Source: Streptomyces sp. NBRC 110611
Lineage (GTDB): Bacteria; Actinomycetota; Actinomycetes; Streptomycetales; Streptomycetaceae
DNA length: 64,000 bases
Direction: 5' to 3'
Assembly (NCBI RefSeq): GCF_001590865.1
Contig: NZ_BBUY01000003.1
Coordinates: 482,743-546,742 of the forward strand
Part shown: one piece after another, positions 45,625 through 54,298 of the stretch
Numbering within the stretch: position 1 is the stretch's first letter
Layout: every line of letters begins with the position of its first letter
Notes under the pieces: generated by a model
What the model saw: the letters and a program-made list of their open reading frames with translations, nothing else
Databases searched by the model: none
What the model was told of the DNA's origin: nothing
Made by a program: the position numbers and the translations under genes

Positions 45625-46667
45625 AGCGGCCTCGCGTCCTCCTCGACGCCCAGCCCGGGCCGGTCGGTTGCCCGTACGAAGCCGTCGGCGCCGCCGATGC
45701 CCGTCCATGGGTCGCGGCTGAGCAGCAGATGCCCGTCGAGGTCGGTCCAGCGGGCGCGGTCGGCCAGGTGGACGGCGGGTGCCAGGCCGAGGCTGCTGGC
45801 GGTCAGGCAGCCGAGCATCAGCGCGGTGCCGCTGCCCTCGATCGCCTCGGCGATGCGGAGCGCCGCGTGGACGCCGCCGCACTTGGCGAGCTTGACGTTG
45901 ACCCCGTGGACCCGTCCGGCCAGGCGCCGGGCGTCGTCGAGGCCGACGGCGTCCTCGTCGGCGATGACGGGCAGGGGCGAGCGTGCGGCGAGGGCGCCCA
46001 GGGCCTCCGGGTCGCCGGGGGCGAGCGGCTGCTCGACGGCCTCCACACCGAGGTCCGCGTACCGGGGCAGCAGGGCCCTGGCCTGTGCCGGGCTCCAGGC
46101 CCCGTTGGGGTCGAGGAGCAACCGCACCCGGGGCGCCACATCGCGGATGACCCGTACGCGCTCCACATCGTCCTCGGGATCGCCCGCTCCCGCCTTCACC
46201 TTGAGGAGCTGGAAGCCGCTCGCGGTGAGGCGGCGGGCCTCGGCGGCGGCGTGGGCGGGCGAGGTGATGCCGATGGTGCGGGCGGTGGCGGCCACGGGGG
46301 GCGCGGATGCGGGCTCCAGGAGCCGGTGGACGGGGACGCCCGCGCGCTTGCCGACAAGGTCGAGCAGCGCAGACTCGACGGCCGCGGTCACCGCCGGTGG
46401 GGTTTCGGCGGCGACCAGCTCTCCCGCCCCGAGTGCCTCCAGGGCGCTCTCGGGGCAGGCGAAGCCGGTCAGTTCGACGGCGCCGAGGAGCCGTACCAGC
46501 GTGTCGGCGTCGAGACCGTAGTACACGCTGGTGACGGCCTCGCCATGGCCGGTCACCCCCGCGTGCTCGATGCTCAGCCACACGGCGTCGCGCGCGGACA
46601 TGGTGGAACGGGAGATGCGCAACGGCTCGGCGAGTTCGAGGCGTACGGTGCGCAGGCCGGCCTTCAC
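45621..46667 (-). CDS. enolase-superfamily dipeptide epimerase-like protein
   Basis: 348 residues of the muconate-lactonising subgroup. The KxK acid/base motif is LLKVKAGAGDPEDD; the metal ligands are in DPNGAW, VEQPLAPG and ADEDAVG; the second catalytic Lys is in VKLAKCGG. This pattern matches L-Ala-D/L-Glu (dipeptide) epimerases, so a dipeptide-like intermediate is likely, though mandelate-type substrates are possible. GTG at 46667 overlaps the upstream stop. Confidence 0.85.
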   Translation of the reverse strand: MKAGLRTVRLELAEPLRISRSTMSARDAVWLSIEHAGVTGHGEAVTSVYYGLDADTLVRLLGAVELTGFACPESALEALGAGELVAAETPPAVTAAVESALLDLVGKRAGVPVHRLLEPASAPPVAATARTIGITSPAHAAAEARRLTASGFQLLKVKAGAGDPEDDVERVRVIRDVAPRVRLLLDPNGAWSPAQARALLPRYADLGVEAVEQPLAPGDPEALGALAARSPLPVIADEDAVGLDDARRLAGRVHGVNVKLAKCGGVHAALRIAEAIEGSGTALMLGCLTASSLGLAPAVHLADRARWTDLDGHLLLSRDPWTGIGGADGFVRATDRPGLGVEEDARPL

Positions 46668-47893
46668 AGGGTGCCTTTCGCGGGGGTCGGGGAGGTGGGG
46701 GTGGGAGAGGCAGAGGTCGGGGAAGCGTGGGGCGGAGGGGCAGGGACCGGAGCAGCGGAGGTTGGAGCGGCGGGAGTTGGAGCGGCGGGAGTTGGAGCGG
46801 CGGGGGTCGGAGAGGCAGAGGCCGGAGCAGCCGGGAGCGGGTCGGTGACCCTCGTACATCGCACCCAGCCGGTGGCCTCGGCCGCGTACGGGTGCGGTAT
46901 CTCGACGGGCCGGGTGGCCGCGGCGGAGAGGTCGAGGCCGTGCGCGGCGGTGAAGTCGTCGTCGTACACCGTGCCGAGGTAGCGGTGCGGGCCGTCGGGG
47001 AAGACGGTGGCGACGACCGCCCCGGGATGGACGCGGGCCGCCCAGGCGGCGACCCGGGCGACCGCTCCCGTGCTCCAGCCGCCGCTGACGAAGGAGCCCC
47101 GGGCCAGCCGCCGGCAGCCGTCCACCGCCTCGGCCGGGCCGACCCAGTGCACCTCGTCGAAGGCGTGGTAGGCGACGTTGCGCGGATGGATGCTGCTGCC
47201 GAGGCCGCGCATCAGCCGGGGCCGGGCGGGCTGGCCGAAGATCGTCGAGCCGGTGGCGTCGACGCCGATGAGGCGGAGGGCGGGCCAGTGCCGGCGCAGC
47301 GGGCCGATGATGCCCGCGCTGTGGCCGCCTGTGCCGACGCTGCACACGAGGATGTCGAGGTGGTCGAGCTGGGTGGTGAGTTCGGCGGCGAGCGAGGCGT
47401 AACCGGCCCGGTTGTCGGGGTTGTTGTACTGGTCGGGCCAGTACGCGCCGGGCAGTTCGGCGAGCAGCTCCCGCAGCCGGGCGAGGCGGGCGGCCTGCCA
47501 GCCGCCCTGCGGCGCCGGACGGTCGACGATCTCCAGGCGGACGCCGTGCGCGCACAGCAGTTGCCGCATCGCAGGCTCCAGCTCGCGGTCGCCGACCAGG
47601 ACGACCGGATGGCCCAGCGCCTGGCCCGCGAAGGCCAGGCCGATGCCGAGGGTGCCCGAGGTCGACTCCACCACCGGGTCCCCGGGCCGCAGCTCGCCGC
47701 GCTCACGCGCCCCCAGCAGCATCGACACCGCGGCCCGCGCCTTCATACCGCCCGCCGCCAGCCCTTCGAGCTTGGCCCAGAAGCCGGGGTGGGCGTGTGG
47801 CAGGTCGGTGGTGACACGGACGACAGGGGTACGGCCGAGCAGGGCGAACAACTCCGGCCGGGCGTCGGGCCGTACGGCGGTGGCGGCGGTCAT
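46664..47893 (-). CDS. cysteine-synthase-like PLP enzyme (CysK/SbnA-like)
   Basis: 409 residues of fold type II. The PLP Lys is in GGMKARAAV (cysteine synthases have SVKDR). The substrate loop STSGTLGIGLA replaces the usual TSGNTGIGLA, resembling 2,3-diaminopropionate-forming SbnA-type enzymes. The phosphate loop is SVGTGGHSAG. A C-terminal tail of about 55 residues is a Pro/Ala/Thr/Ser repeat (46680-46850). It probably makes a beta-substituted alanine building block. ATG overlaps the DUF364 stop. Confidence 0.86.
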   Translation of the reverse strand: MTAATAVRPDARPELFALLGRTPVVRVTTDLPHAHPGFWAKLEGLAAGGMKARAAVSMLLGARERGELRPGDPVVESTSGTLGIGLAFAGQALGHPVVLVGDRELEPAMRQLLCAHGVRLEIVDRPAPQGGWQAARLARLRELLAELPGAYWPDQYNNPDNRAGYASLAAELTTQLDHLDILVCSVGTGGHSAGIIGPLRRHWPALRLIGVDATGSTIFGQPARPRLMRGLGSSIHPRNVAYHAFDEVHWVGPAEAVDGCRRLARGSFVSGGWSTGAVARVAAWAARVHPGAVVATVFPDGPHRYLGTVYDDDFTAAHGLDLSAAATRPVEIPHPYAAEATGWVRCTRVTDPLPAAPASASPTPAAPTPAAPTPAAPTSAAPVPAPPPHASPTSASPTPTSPTPAKGTL

Positions 47894-48807
47894 CGCTCTC
47901 CCCCGGGGCGTCCGGCGGACCGGTACCGGTGGATGACGCCCGGCCCGCCGTCGAGCCAGAAGAAGGGGTACGGCTCCGCACACACCGCGCTCACCCCGTG
48001 CCCGAGGAACCGGGGCAGGACCGCGCTCCCGGTCTGGGCGAACATCACCAGTTGCTTGCCGTGCCGGAGCGCGTGCTCCCGCAGCGGCTCGAAGGTGCCG
48101 TTGCCCAAGGTCATCCCGGACACGAGCAGCGCGTCACACCGCGCGGACCCGGCGAGCGCGTCGGTGACCACCGGCTCGCCCCACTCCGTCGTACCGCCCT
48201 TGAGATCGCACGGCACGTAGCCGAGGCCGCGCGAACGCAGCGCTTCCAGAAGCGAGTTGACGACCCCGACCACGAGCACCGTGGTGCCGGCCGGCAGGTC
48301 CAGCAGCCCGGCCACGGCACCGGCCCGGGCCCGGGACTTCTCCAGCGACGATCCGGCGGGCAGCGGGACGGGGTGCGCCCCGTTGGCCGGGGTGTGGGGC
48401 GTGAGGTGCGTCAGGTAGGCGTCGAGAGCGGCCACCCGCACCGGCGGCAGCGGATGGTCCAGCAGCCGTGCGACATCGGCGCCCACACAGTCGTCGAGCG
48501 CACCGTCGGGCAGCGCCCCGGGCTCGACCGCGCACGAGCCGACGGCCTCGGCCAGCCGCAGGCTGAGGACTTCGTTGCGGTACCCGGTGCCGCGCCCGTC
48601 ATGCCGTACGGCCTGCCGCGTGGTGAAGGCGACGGCGATCCGCAGCGTACGGGGGTCGGTGCCGAGGGCGCCCGCGCGGACCCGGTCGACCAGGCCGTCG
48701 TACGTCTCGTACGTCTCGTGCGGCACCGCGTCGACGGGGGTCATGGCGGGCACGGGGGTCATGGCGGCCACGGGGGTCGCGGTGGTCGCGGGGGGTACGG
48801 CGGTCAT
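47890..48807 (-). CDS. DUF364 (putative heavy-metal chelation) protein
   Basis: 305 residues matching DUF364/DUF4213, a Rossmann-like family associated with metal chelation. Key parts are TTRQAVRHDGRGTGYRNEV, LVVGVVNSLLEALRSRGLGYVPCD and the loop VSGMTLGNGTFEPL. The N-terminus is a repeat of PVAAMTPVPAMTPV. ATG at 48807 overlaps the ATP-grasp stop. It might insert metal into or modify the product; the family's biochemistry is not settled. Confidence 0.85.
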   Translation of the reverse strand: MTAVPPATTATPVAAMTPVPAMTPVDAVPHETYETYDGLVDRVRAGALGTDPRTLRIAVAFTTRQAVRHDGRGTGYRNEVLSLRLAEAVGSCAVEPGALPDGALDDCVGADVARLLDHPLPPVRVAALDAYLTHLTPHTPANGAHPVPLPAGSSLEKSRARAGAVAGLLDLPAGTTVLVVGVVNSLLEALRSRGLGYVPCDLKGGTTEWGEPVVTDALAGSARCDALLVSGMTLGNGTFEPLREHALRHGKQLVMFAQTGSAVLPRFLGHGVSAVCAEPYPFFWLDGGPGVIHRYRSAGRPGGER

Positions 48808-50072
48808 CGGATCACCAGCCCCGCCCGCAGCGCGGACAGCAGGCCCTCGACGCGGTCGCGGGCGCCGGGGCCCTTGGCGTCGCCCGCCATCACATGCCCC
48901 AGGTACTCGTTGTTGCTGCCCGCCGCCTGCACCGTCTTGCCGGGCTCGGCCACCTGCACTTCCAGCACGCCCGCCGCGCCGGCCAGGTGACTGCCGTCGA
49001 GCCCCTCGACCTCTTCGAGCGTGCCCGCACGGTCCGGCAGCAGGAAGCCGATCGCGGCGCTGCGCAGCCCGGTGTCCGTGCGCCGCAGGTCGGGTTCCCG
49101 GCCGAGCGCGACGTCCACGAAGGCGGCGGCCAGGTCGATCCCGGTCACATGGCGGATCAGCTCGGTGATGCGGTTGCCGGCGGGCCGGGGGTTGACCTCC
49201 ACGACGCGCGGCCCGGCGGCGGTCAGCTTGACCTCGGTGTGCGCGACCACGCCGTCGACCAGACCGAGCGCCGTCAGCGCGCGCACCGCGGCCCGCTCCG
49301 CGGCCTCGGTGTCCGCGGCGGCCAGCGCGGCGGGGAACATATGCCCGGTCTCGATGAAGGCCGGTGCTCCGCCGAGGCTCTTGTCGGTCACGCCGACCAC
49401 CTGCACCGCGCCCCCGTACGACACGGTCTCGACGCTCACCTCGGGCCCGTCCAGCAGCTCCTCCAGCAGGACGACGGGTGCCCGCCGCTGCCCGCGCGCA
49501 TTGACCGGGAACGCGGCCAAGGACGCTACGGCCTCCGCCAGTTGGTCCTCGTCGTCCACTCGGCGCACGAACATCCCGGCGCACAGGTCGACGGGCTTGA
49601 CGACCAGCGGATAGCCGATGACCTCCCGTGCGGCCCGGGCGATATCGGCCCACTCCTCGTGCACGGCGAAGCGCGGGCCGGGCAGCCCGGCCCCGGCGAG
49701 GACGCGACGGGTGGCGTCCTTGCGGCAGGCGTTCCCGACGGCTTCCGGCCCGGGGCCGGGCAGGCCGAGGTGTGCGGCGATCCGCGCCACCGCCGGGAGG
49801 TAGTAGTCGCAGGACGTGATCACCCCGTCGAAGCCCAACACCGCGTGCAGCCGCTCGACTTGGGGCAGCAGGGCCTCGGTGTCGTTGGTGTCGGCGGTGA
49901 TCACATTGCGGGCCCCGAGCAGCGGGTGCGTGGTGCCTTCCGGCGCCGAGCGCAGGTAGTGGTGCAGGTCGCGGGTGAGGAAGGTGAACTCGTGCCCGCC
50001 CTCCCGTATCGAGCGTGGCAGCAGTCGGCTCATCGAGCCCACCCAGCTCTCGATCACCAACAGATGAGCCAC
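48804..50072 (-). CDS. ATP-grasp ligase, first gene of metallophore-like operon
   Basis: 422 residues. The ATP-grasp fold shows YPLVVKPVDLCAGMFV, the ATP-binding hinge VVLLEELLDGPEVSVE, and HTEVKLTAAGPRVVEVNPRPAGN for magnesium binding. Such enzymes join a carboxylate to an amine through an acyl phosphate, so they make amide or peptide bonds without NRPS. The GTG at 50072 gives the conserved-looking N-terminus AHLLVIESWVGSMS; a GTG at 50099 is the alternative. The Fur-like box is about 95 bases upstream. Confidence 0.87.
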   Translation of the reverse strand: MAHLLVIESWVGSMSRLLPRSIREGGHEFTFLTRDLHHYLRSAPEGTTHPLLGARNVITADTNDTEALLPQVERLHAVLGFDGVITSCDYYLPAVARIAAHLGLPGPGPEAVGNACRKDATRRVLAGAGLPGPRFAVHEEWADIARAAREVIGYPLVVKPVDLCAGMFVRRVDDEDQLAEAVASLAAFPVNARGQRRAPVVLLEELLDGPEVSVETVSYGGAVQVVGVTDKSLGGAPAFIETGHMFPAALAAADTEAAERAAVRALTALGLVDGVVAHTEVKLTAAGPRVVEVNPRPAGNRITELIRHVTGIDLAAAFVDVALGREPDLRRTDTGLRSAAIGFLLPDRAGTLEEVEGLDGSHLAGAAGVLEVQVAEPGKTVQAAGSNNEYLGHVMAGDAKGPGARDRVEGLLSALRAGLVIR

Positions 50073-50166
50073 AGCTCCCCTTTCCGTGCCGGGGGTCACC
50101 GGCGTACGGGCAGCCCGGCGCTCCCTCGGCGAGGAGGGGACCGGGTTTGGTCGCGAACACCTTATC

Positions 50167-50185
50167 GATAATGATTGTCATTGTC
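50167..50185. promoter_or_regulatory. Fur/Zur-type box
   Basis: The 19 bases GATAATGATTGTCATTGTC match the classical Fur consensus (GATAATGATAATCATTATC) at 16 positions. The core AATGA-TTG-TCATT is a perfect palindrome. It sits about 95 bases upstream of the ATP-grasp start and 120 bases before the divergent hydrolase start. In Streptomyces, such AATGA-centred sites are typical of Zur rather than DmdR, whose box is TTAGGTTAGGCT-like. Confidence 0.7.
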
Positions 50186-50304
50186 ATACTGGGTGTCCGC
50201 CCCTGCTGGGTGCGGCCCATGCCATCGCGTGCGTCCTGCGTCATCGCGTGTGTCGCGTGCCATCGCGTGCGTCCCGCCCCGCCCGACTCCGTCCGGAGGG
50301 CCCG

Positions 50305-51870
50305 TTGTCCTTGTCCTTGTCCTTGTCGTCGTCCTTGCCCTTGTCCCGCCCCCGTCGTTCCGTCCGTCCCACCCCTCCCGCCCGCCGCGCCGTGCTGCTG
50401 AGCGCCCTGGCGGCCGCTGCCACACTGAGCCCCGTCCCGCCCGCCCAGGCCTCCGCCCCGGCGGCGCCGGCTCCCCGCCTCCACTTCGGCGCCTGCCCGG
50501 ACTCCGTACCGAAGCCGGCGGCGCCGGACCACGTCGAATGCGGCCGGCTCAGCGTTCCGCTCGACTGGTCTGCGGAGTCTCAGGGGGCGCGCATCGACGT
50601 GGCCGTCTCCCGGGTCCGTGCCTCCGGTACCCCCGCCGAACGGCGCGGCATTCTGCTGGTGAATCCGGGCGGCCCGGGCGGCTCCGGGCTCTCCTACGCG
50701 GTCACCAAGCGCGCCAAACTCCCGGAGAGCGTGCGGCGTTCGTTCGACATCATCGGCTTCGACCCGCGCGGAGTCGGCCGGAGCACCCCCGCGGACTGCG
50801 GCCCGATGGGCGGTCTCTTCGACGCCCCCGGCGTGGACCCCGTACCGGCGAACCGCGCCGCCGAACGGGCCTACCTCACGTCACTCCACGCCATGGCCGA
50901 CGACTGCGCCACGCACGCGGCCGGCCTGCTGCCCTACCTGTCCACCGAGCAGACCGCCCACGACATGGACGCGATCCGCGCCGCGCTCGGCGAACCGAGG
51001 ACGAGCTTCCTCGGCGTTTCCTACGGCAGCTACCTCGGTGCGGCGTACGCCGCCCGGTTCCCGGACCGGGTGGGCCGTATGGTGCTGGACAGCGTGGTCG
51101 GCCCCTGGGGCTGGTACGACTTCGACGTGATCCAGAGCCGGGCGCTGCTGCGTCAGCGGGACACCTTCTTCGCCTGGACCGCCGCGCATGCGCAGCGCTT
51201 CGGTGTGGGGGCGAGTGCGACCGCCGTACGGCGGTCCTATCTGCGGGTGCGCCAGGGGCTCGGCGCGCGGCCCGTGGACGGCTTCGGCCCGGCGGAGTTC
51301 GACCGCGCCGTGTACCGCGCGCTGGGCCGCACCGAACGCTGGGCAGGCCTCGCCGACGGCATACGCACGTACCTCACCAGTGGCGGCGTCGACGGAATGC
51401 GCCCGGCGTCCGCCTTCGACGGCCCCGACTCCCGTAACTACGAAGCGGCCAACCGCATCGTCAAGTGCGCCGACGGCCCCGGGCCCAGCCCGCGCGCGAT
51501 AGCCGCGGACATCCGCCGCACCCGCCGCCTCGACCCCCAGCCGGTCCTCACCGGTATGGAGGCCTCCGTCTGTGCCTCCTGGCGCCATCGGCCCGGCCAC
51601 CGCACCCCGCTCGGCAGCCCGGACGCCCCGCCCGTACTGCTGGTCGCGTCCGCGCATGATCCCGTCACGCCCCTGGAGGGCGCCCGCCGACTGCGCAAGC
51701 TGCTGCCCGGCTCCCGCCTGATCACCCTCGACAACGACTACTCCCACGGGGTGTTCGCCAGCCGGGGCAACGCCTGTGTGGACAGTACGGCGGCCGCGTA
51801 CCTCGTGGCGGGGGCGGTGCCGGCGGCGGACGTCCGCTGCGCGGGCCCCGGGCTTCCGAAGGCGCCCTAG
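50305..51870 (+). CDS. secreted tripeptidyl-aminopeptidase-like hydrolase
   Basis: 521 residues if the TTG at 50305 is used (GGAGGG four bases upstream); the reading frame continues to upstream GTG codons. A signal with RRAVLLSALAAAATL precedes ASAPAAPAP. Catalytic motifs: oxyanion NPGGPGGSGLS, nucleophile GVSYGSYLGAAYA, Asp in ASAHDPVTPLEGAR and His in DNDYSHGVFA. It is divergent from the metallophore-like operon and shares the Fur/Zur-box region. The leader DNA (50190-50350) is rich in CATCGCGTGC and TCCTTG repeats. Confidence 0.85.
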   Translation: MSLSLSLSSSLPLSRPRRSVRPTPPARRAVLLSALAAAATLSPVPPAQASAPAAPAPRLHFGACPDSVPKPAAPDHVECGRLSVPLDWSAESQGARIDVAVSRVRASGTPAERRGILLVNPGGPGGSGLSYAVTKRAKLPESVRRSFDIIGFDPRGVGRSTPADCGPMGGLFDAPGVDPVPANRAAERAYLTSLHAMADDCATHAAGLLPYLSTEQTAHDMDAIRAALGEPRTSFLGVSYGSYLGAAYAARFPDRVGRMVLDSVVGPWGWYDFDVIQSRALLRQRDTFFAWTAAHAQRFGVGASATAVRRSYLRVRQGLGARPVDGFGPAEFDRAVYRALGRTERWAGLADGIRTYLTSGGVDGMRPASAFDGPDSRNYEAANRIVKCADGPGPSPRAIAADIRRTRRLDPQPVLTGMEASVCASWRHRPGHRTPLGSPDAPPVLLVASAHDPVTPLEGARRLRKLLPGSRLITLDNDYSHGVFASRGNACVDSTAAAYLVAGAVPAADVRCAGPGLPKAP

Positions 51871-52059
51871 GGCCTGTCCCTAGCACAACGTGGGGCCCTC
51901 GGAGCGTCAGCGGATGGCCGGAATGGCTGGAAATCGACCTTAGGAGGCTGAGGAGGGGGTTGGAGAGGGGGCGAGAGGGGTGTGGGTAGCGCGGTCTCGC
52001 GGAGGGAGGACCTCCCCCGCGGCGTCCCCTTTCCCAGCGAGACCAGCGCACACCAGGAC

Positions 52060-52081
52060 TAACGCGAAGAGCTTCGCGTTA
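52060..52081. promoter_or_regulatory. perfect palindrome, likely TetR operator
   Basis: TAACGCGAAG (52060-52069) and CTTCGCGTTA (52072-52081) are perfect ten-base inverted arms around a two-base centre. It ends about 50 bases before the TetR start, indicating autoregulation. A GC hairpin with GGGAGG/CCTCCC arms lies just upstream (about 51999-52022). Confidence 0.75.
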
Positions 52082-52132
52082 ATCTTCTCGGACAATACTT
52101 GGCGAGAACCCGCACTGCAATACGGAGCCGCC

Positions 52133-52804
52133 GTGACCACAGCGCACCCTGTCCCAGGCGAGACCCGGCCCGGCGGGCGTACGGCCCGCACCCGTCAGGC
52201 CGTACTGGCCGCTGTCTTCGAGGAGTTGGGCGAGGGCGGCTTCGCCGAGCTCACCATGGAGAAGGTCGCACAGCGGTCGGGAATCCACGTGGCCACGCTC
52301 TACCGGCGCTGGCGCTGTATCGAGGGCCTGGTCTGCGCGCTGCTGACCGACCTGAGCGATGGCGTACCGCTGCCGGACACCGGCACGCTGTACGGCGATC
52401 TGCGGGCGATGGCCCGCTCGCTGGCCGCCTTCTACGAGGAGCCGCGGATGCGGCGGCTGATCGAGGCGGTGGTCTCCGCCGCGGCGCGCCACCCGCAGGC
52501 CGCCACGGCGCTGCGGTCGTTCTTCGAGGAGCGGCTGCCGCTGTCGGGCGGGATGGTGGAGCGGGCCAGGGAACGCGGTGAAGTGCCCCCGGGTACCGAC
52601 CCGGTGGAGGTGATGTCGGCCCTCGGCGCGCCCTTCTACTACCGGATGCTGATCGTCCGCCGCCCCGTCGACACCCACCTCGCCGAGTCCGCCGCCACCG
52701 CCGTATGGGCGGCGGCCCGCGCGGGCGCGTACGTGAAAACGGACAGCGGGCCGGTGGACGAAACCACCGACCCGCCGACACCCCATGCCGGGGCTACTTC
52801 TTGA
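52133..52804 (+). CDS. TetR-family regulator
   Basis: 223 residues. N-terminal TetR helix-turn-helix with TRQAVLAAVFEELGEGGFAELTMEKVAQRSGIHVATLYRRW. The ligand domain is the TetR_C_16-like type (PPGTDPVEVMSALGAPFYYRMLI). GTG at 52133 has GGAG five bases upstream. The palindrome at 52060 is its likely operator. No divergent target is adjacent; the secreted hydrolase gene upstream or distant genes may be regulated. Confidence 0.88.
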   Translation: MTTAHPVPGETRPGGRTARTRQAVLAAVFEELGEGGFAELTMEKVAQRSGIHVATLYRRWRCIEGLVCALLTDLSDGVPLPDTGTLYGDLRAMARSLAAFYEEPRMRRLIEAVVSAAARHPQAATALRSFFEERLPLSGGMVERARERGEVPPGTDPVEVMSALGAPFYYRMLIVRRPVDTHLAESAATAVWAAARAGAYVKTDSGPVDETTDPPTPHAGATS

Positions 52805-52810
52805 CCGGGG

Positions 52811-54298
52811 CTACTTCTTGAGCAGTCCTGCCATCCACGCCTCGACCTCGTCCGACCGCCGCGGCAGCGCGGCCGACAGGTTCCGGTTGCCGTCGTCGGT
52901 GACGAGGATGTCGTCCTCGATCCGTACGCCGATGCCGCGGTACTCCTCGGGCACCGTCAGGTCGTCCGCCTGGAAGTACAGCCCGGGCTCGACGGTCAGC
53001 ACCATCCCCGGCTCCAGCGTGCCGTTGACGTACGCCTCGGTGCGGGCCGCGGCGCAGTCGTGGACGTCCAGGCCGAGCATGTGGCCGGTGCCGTGCAGGG
53101 TCCAGCGGCGCTGCAGGCCCAGTTCCAGGACCCGGTCGGCCGGGCCCTCGACCAGGCCCCACTCGACCAGCTTCGTGGCGAGGACCCGCTGCGCGGCGTC
53201 GTGGAAGTCGCGGAAGGCGGCGCCCGGCTTGACCGCCGCGATGCCCGCCTCCTGGGCTTCGTGGACCGCGTCGTAGATCTTGCGCTGGAGGTCGGTGTAG
53301 CGGCCGTTGATCGGGAGGGTGCGGGTGACGTCGGCGGTGTAGAGGGTGGTGGTCTCCACACCGGCGTCCAGGAGCAGCAGGTCGCCGGAGCGGACCTGGC
53401 CGTCGTTGCGGACCCAGTGCAGGGTGCAGGCGTGCGGGCCGGCGGCGCAGATCGAGCCGTAGCCGACGTCGTTGCCCTCCACGCGGGCGCGCAGGAAGAA
53501 GGTTCCCTCGATGTAGCGCTCGGACGTGGCTTCCGCCTTGTCCAGGACCTTCACGACGTCCTCGAAGCCGCGCACCGTCGAATCGACGGCCTTCTGGAGC
53601 TCGCCGATCTCGAAGTCGTCCTTGACCGCCCGGGCCTCGGAGAGGTAGACGCGCAGCTCTTCGTCGCGCTCGGCGGTGACCTTGTCGGTCAGCGCGGCCT
53701 CGATACCGGCGTCGTGGCCGCGTACGACGCGGACCGGGCCGGTGGCCTCCTTGAGAGCGTCGGCCAGCTCGCGCACGTCCTTGCAGGGGACGCCGAGCAG
53801 CGCTTCGGACTCGGCCAGGCTGTGGCGGCGGCCGACCCACAGCTCGCCCATGCCGTTCAGCCAGAACTCGCCGTTCTCGCGGTTGGAGCGGGGCAGCCGG
53901 TAGAGCGTCGCCGTGTGGCCGTTCCCGTTCCCGCTCCCGGCCTCGTCCTTGGCGGGCTCCAGGACGAGGACGCTGTCGTCGGTCTGGTCGCCGGTGAGGT
54001 AGACGTACTCCGTCGAGGCACGGAAGGAGTACTCGGTGTCATTGGAGCGGGTCTTCAAGTTGCCCGCGGGGATCACCAGGCGCTCACCGGGGAAGCGCGC
54101 GGAGAGCGCGGCCCGGCGGCGGGCGGCGTGGGGGGCCTGCTCGATCGGCCGCAGGTCCCGCAGCTCGGTGTCGGCCCAGCCGCCCTTCATGTTCTCCGCG
54201 AGCTCATCGGAGACGCCCGGGTAAAGGCCGTTCTTGCGCTGCTTGATCGGCTGCTCGTCCGCGTCCGGGATCTCCGGCGTCAGCTCGTCGGTCACCAT
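52811..54298 (-). CDS. pepP: aminopeptidase P family protein (M24B)
   Basis: 495 residues. Metal ligands of the pita-bread fold: DAGVETTTLYTADVTRT (two Asp), HGTGHMLGLDVHD (His), VEPGLYF (Glu) and RIEDDILV (Glu). The N-terminal domain has RRRAALSARFPGERLVIPAG. It removes N-terminal residues before Pro in the cytoplasm. ATG at 54298. It converges on the TetR gene, separated by six bases. Confidence 0.93.
   Translation of the reverse strand: MVTDELTPEIPDADEQPIKQRKNGLYPGVSDELAENMKGGWADTELRDLRPIEQAPHAARRRAALSARFPGERLVIPAGNLKTRSNDTEYSFRASTEYVYLTGDQTDDSVLVLEPAKDEAGSGNGNGHTATLYRLPRSNRENGEFWLNGMGELWVGRRHSLAESEALLGVPCKDVRELADALKEATGPVRVVRGHDAGIEAALTDKVTAERDEELRVYLSEARAVKDDFEIGELQKAVDSTVRGFEDVVKVLDKAEATSERYIEGTFFLRARVEGNDVGYGSICAAGPHACTLHWVRNDGQVRSGDLLLLDAGVETTTLYTADVTRTLPINGRYTDLQRKIYDAVHEAQEAGIAAVKPGAAFRDFHDAAQRVLATKLVEWGLVEGPADRVLELGLQRRWTLHGTGHMLGLDVHDCAAARTEAYVNGTLEPGMVLTVEPGLYFQADDLTVPEEYRGIGVRIEDDILVTDDGNRNLSAALPRRSDEVEAWMAGLLKK

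Noticed and set aside
50167..50185. DmdR/IdeR iron box
   Set aside because: The site lacks TTAGGTTAGGCT-like sequence and instead matches the Fur/Zur type.
38540..50187. Known EDDS or staphylopine cluster
   Set aside because: No opine dehydrogenase, nicotianamine-synthase-like or argininosuccinate-lyase-like gene is present; the ATP-grasp, DUF364 and epimerase set does not match.
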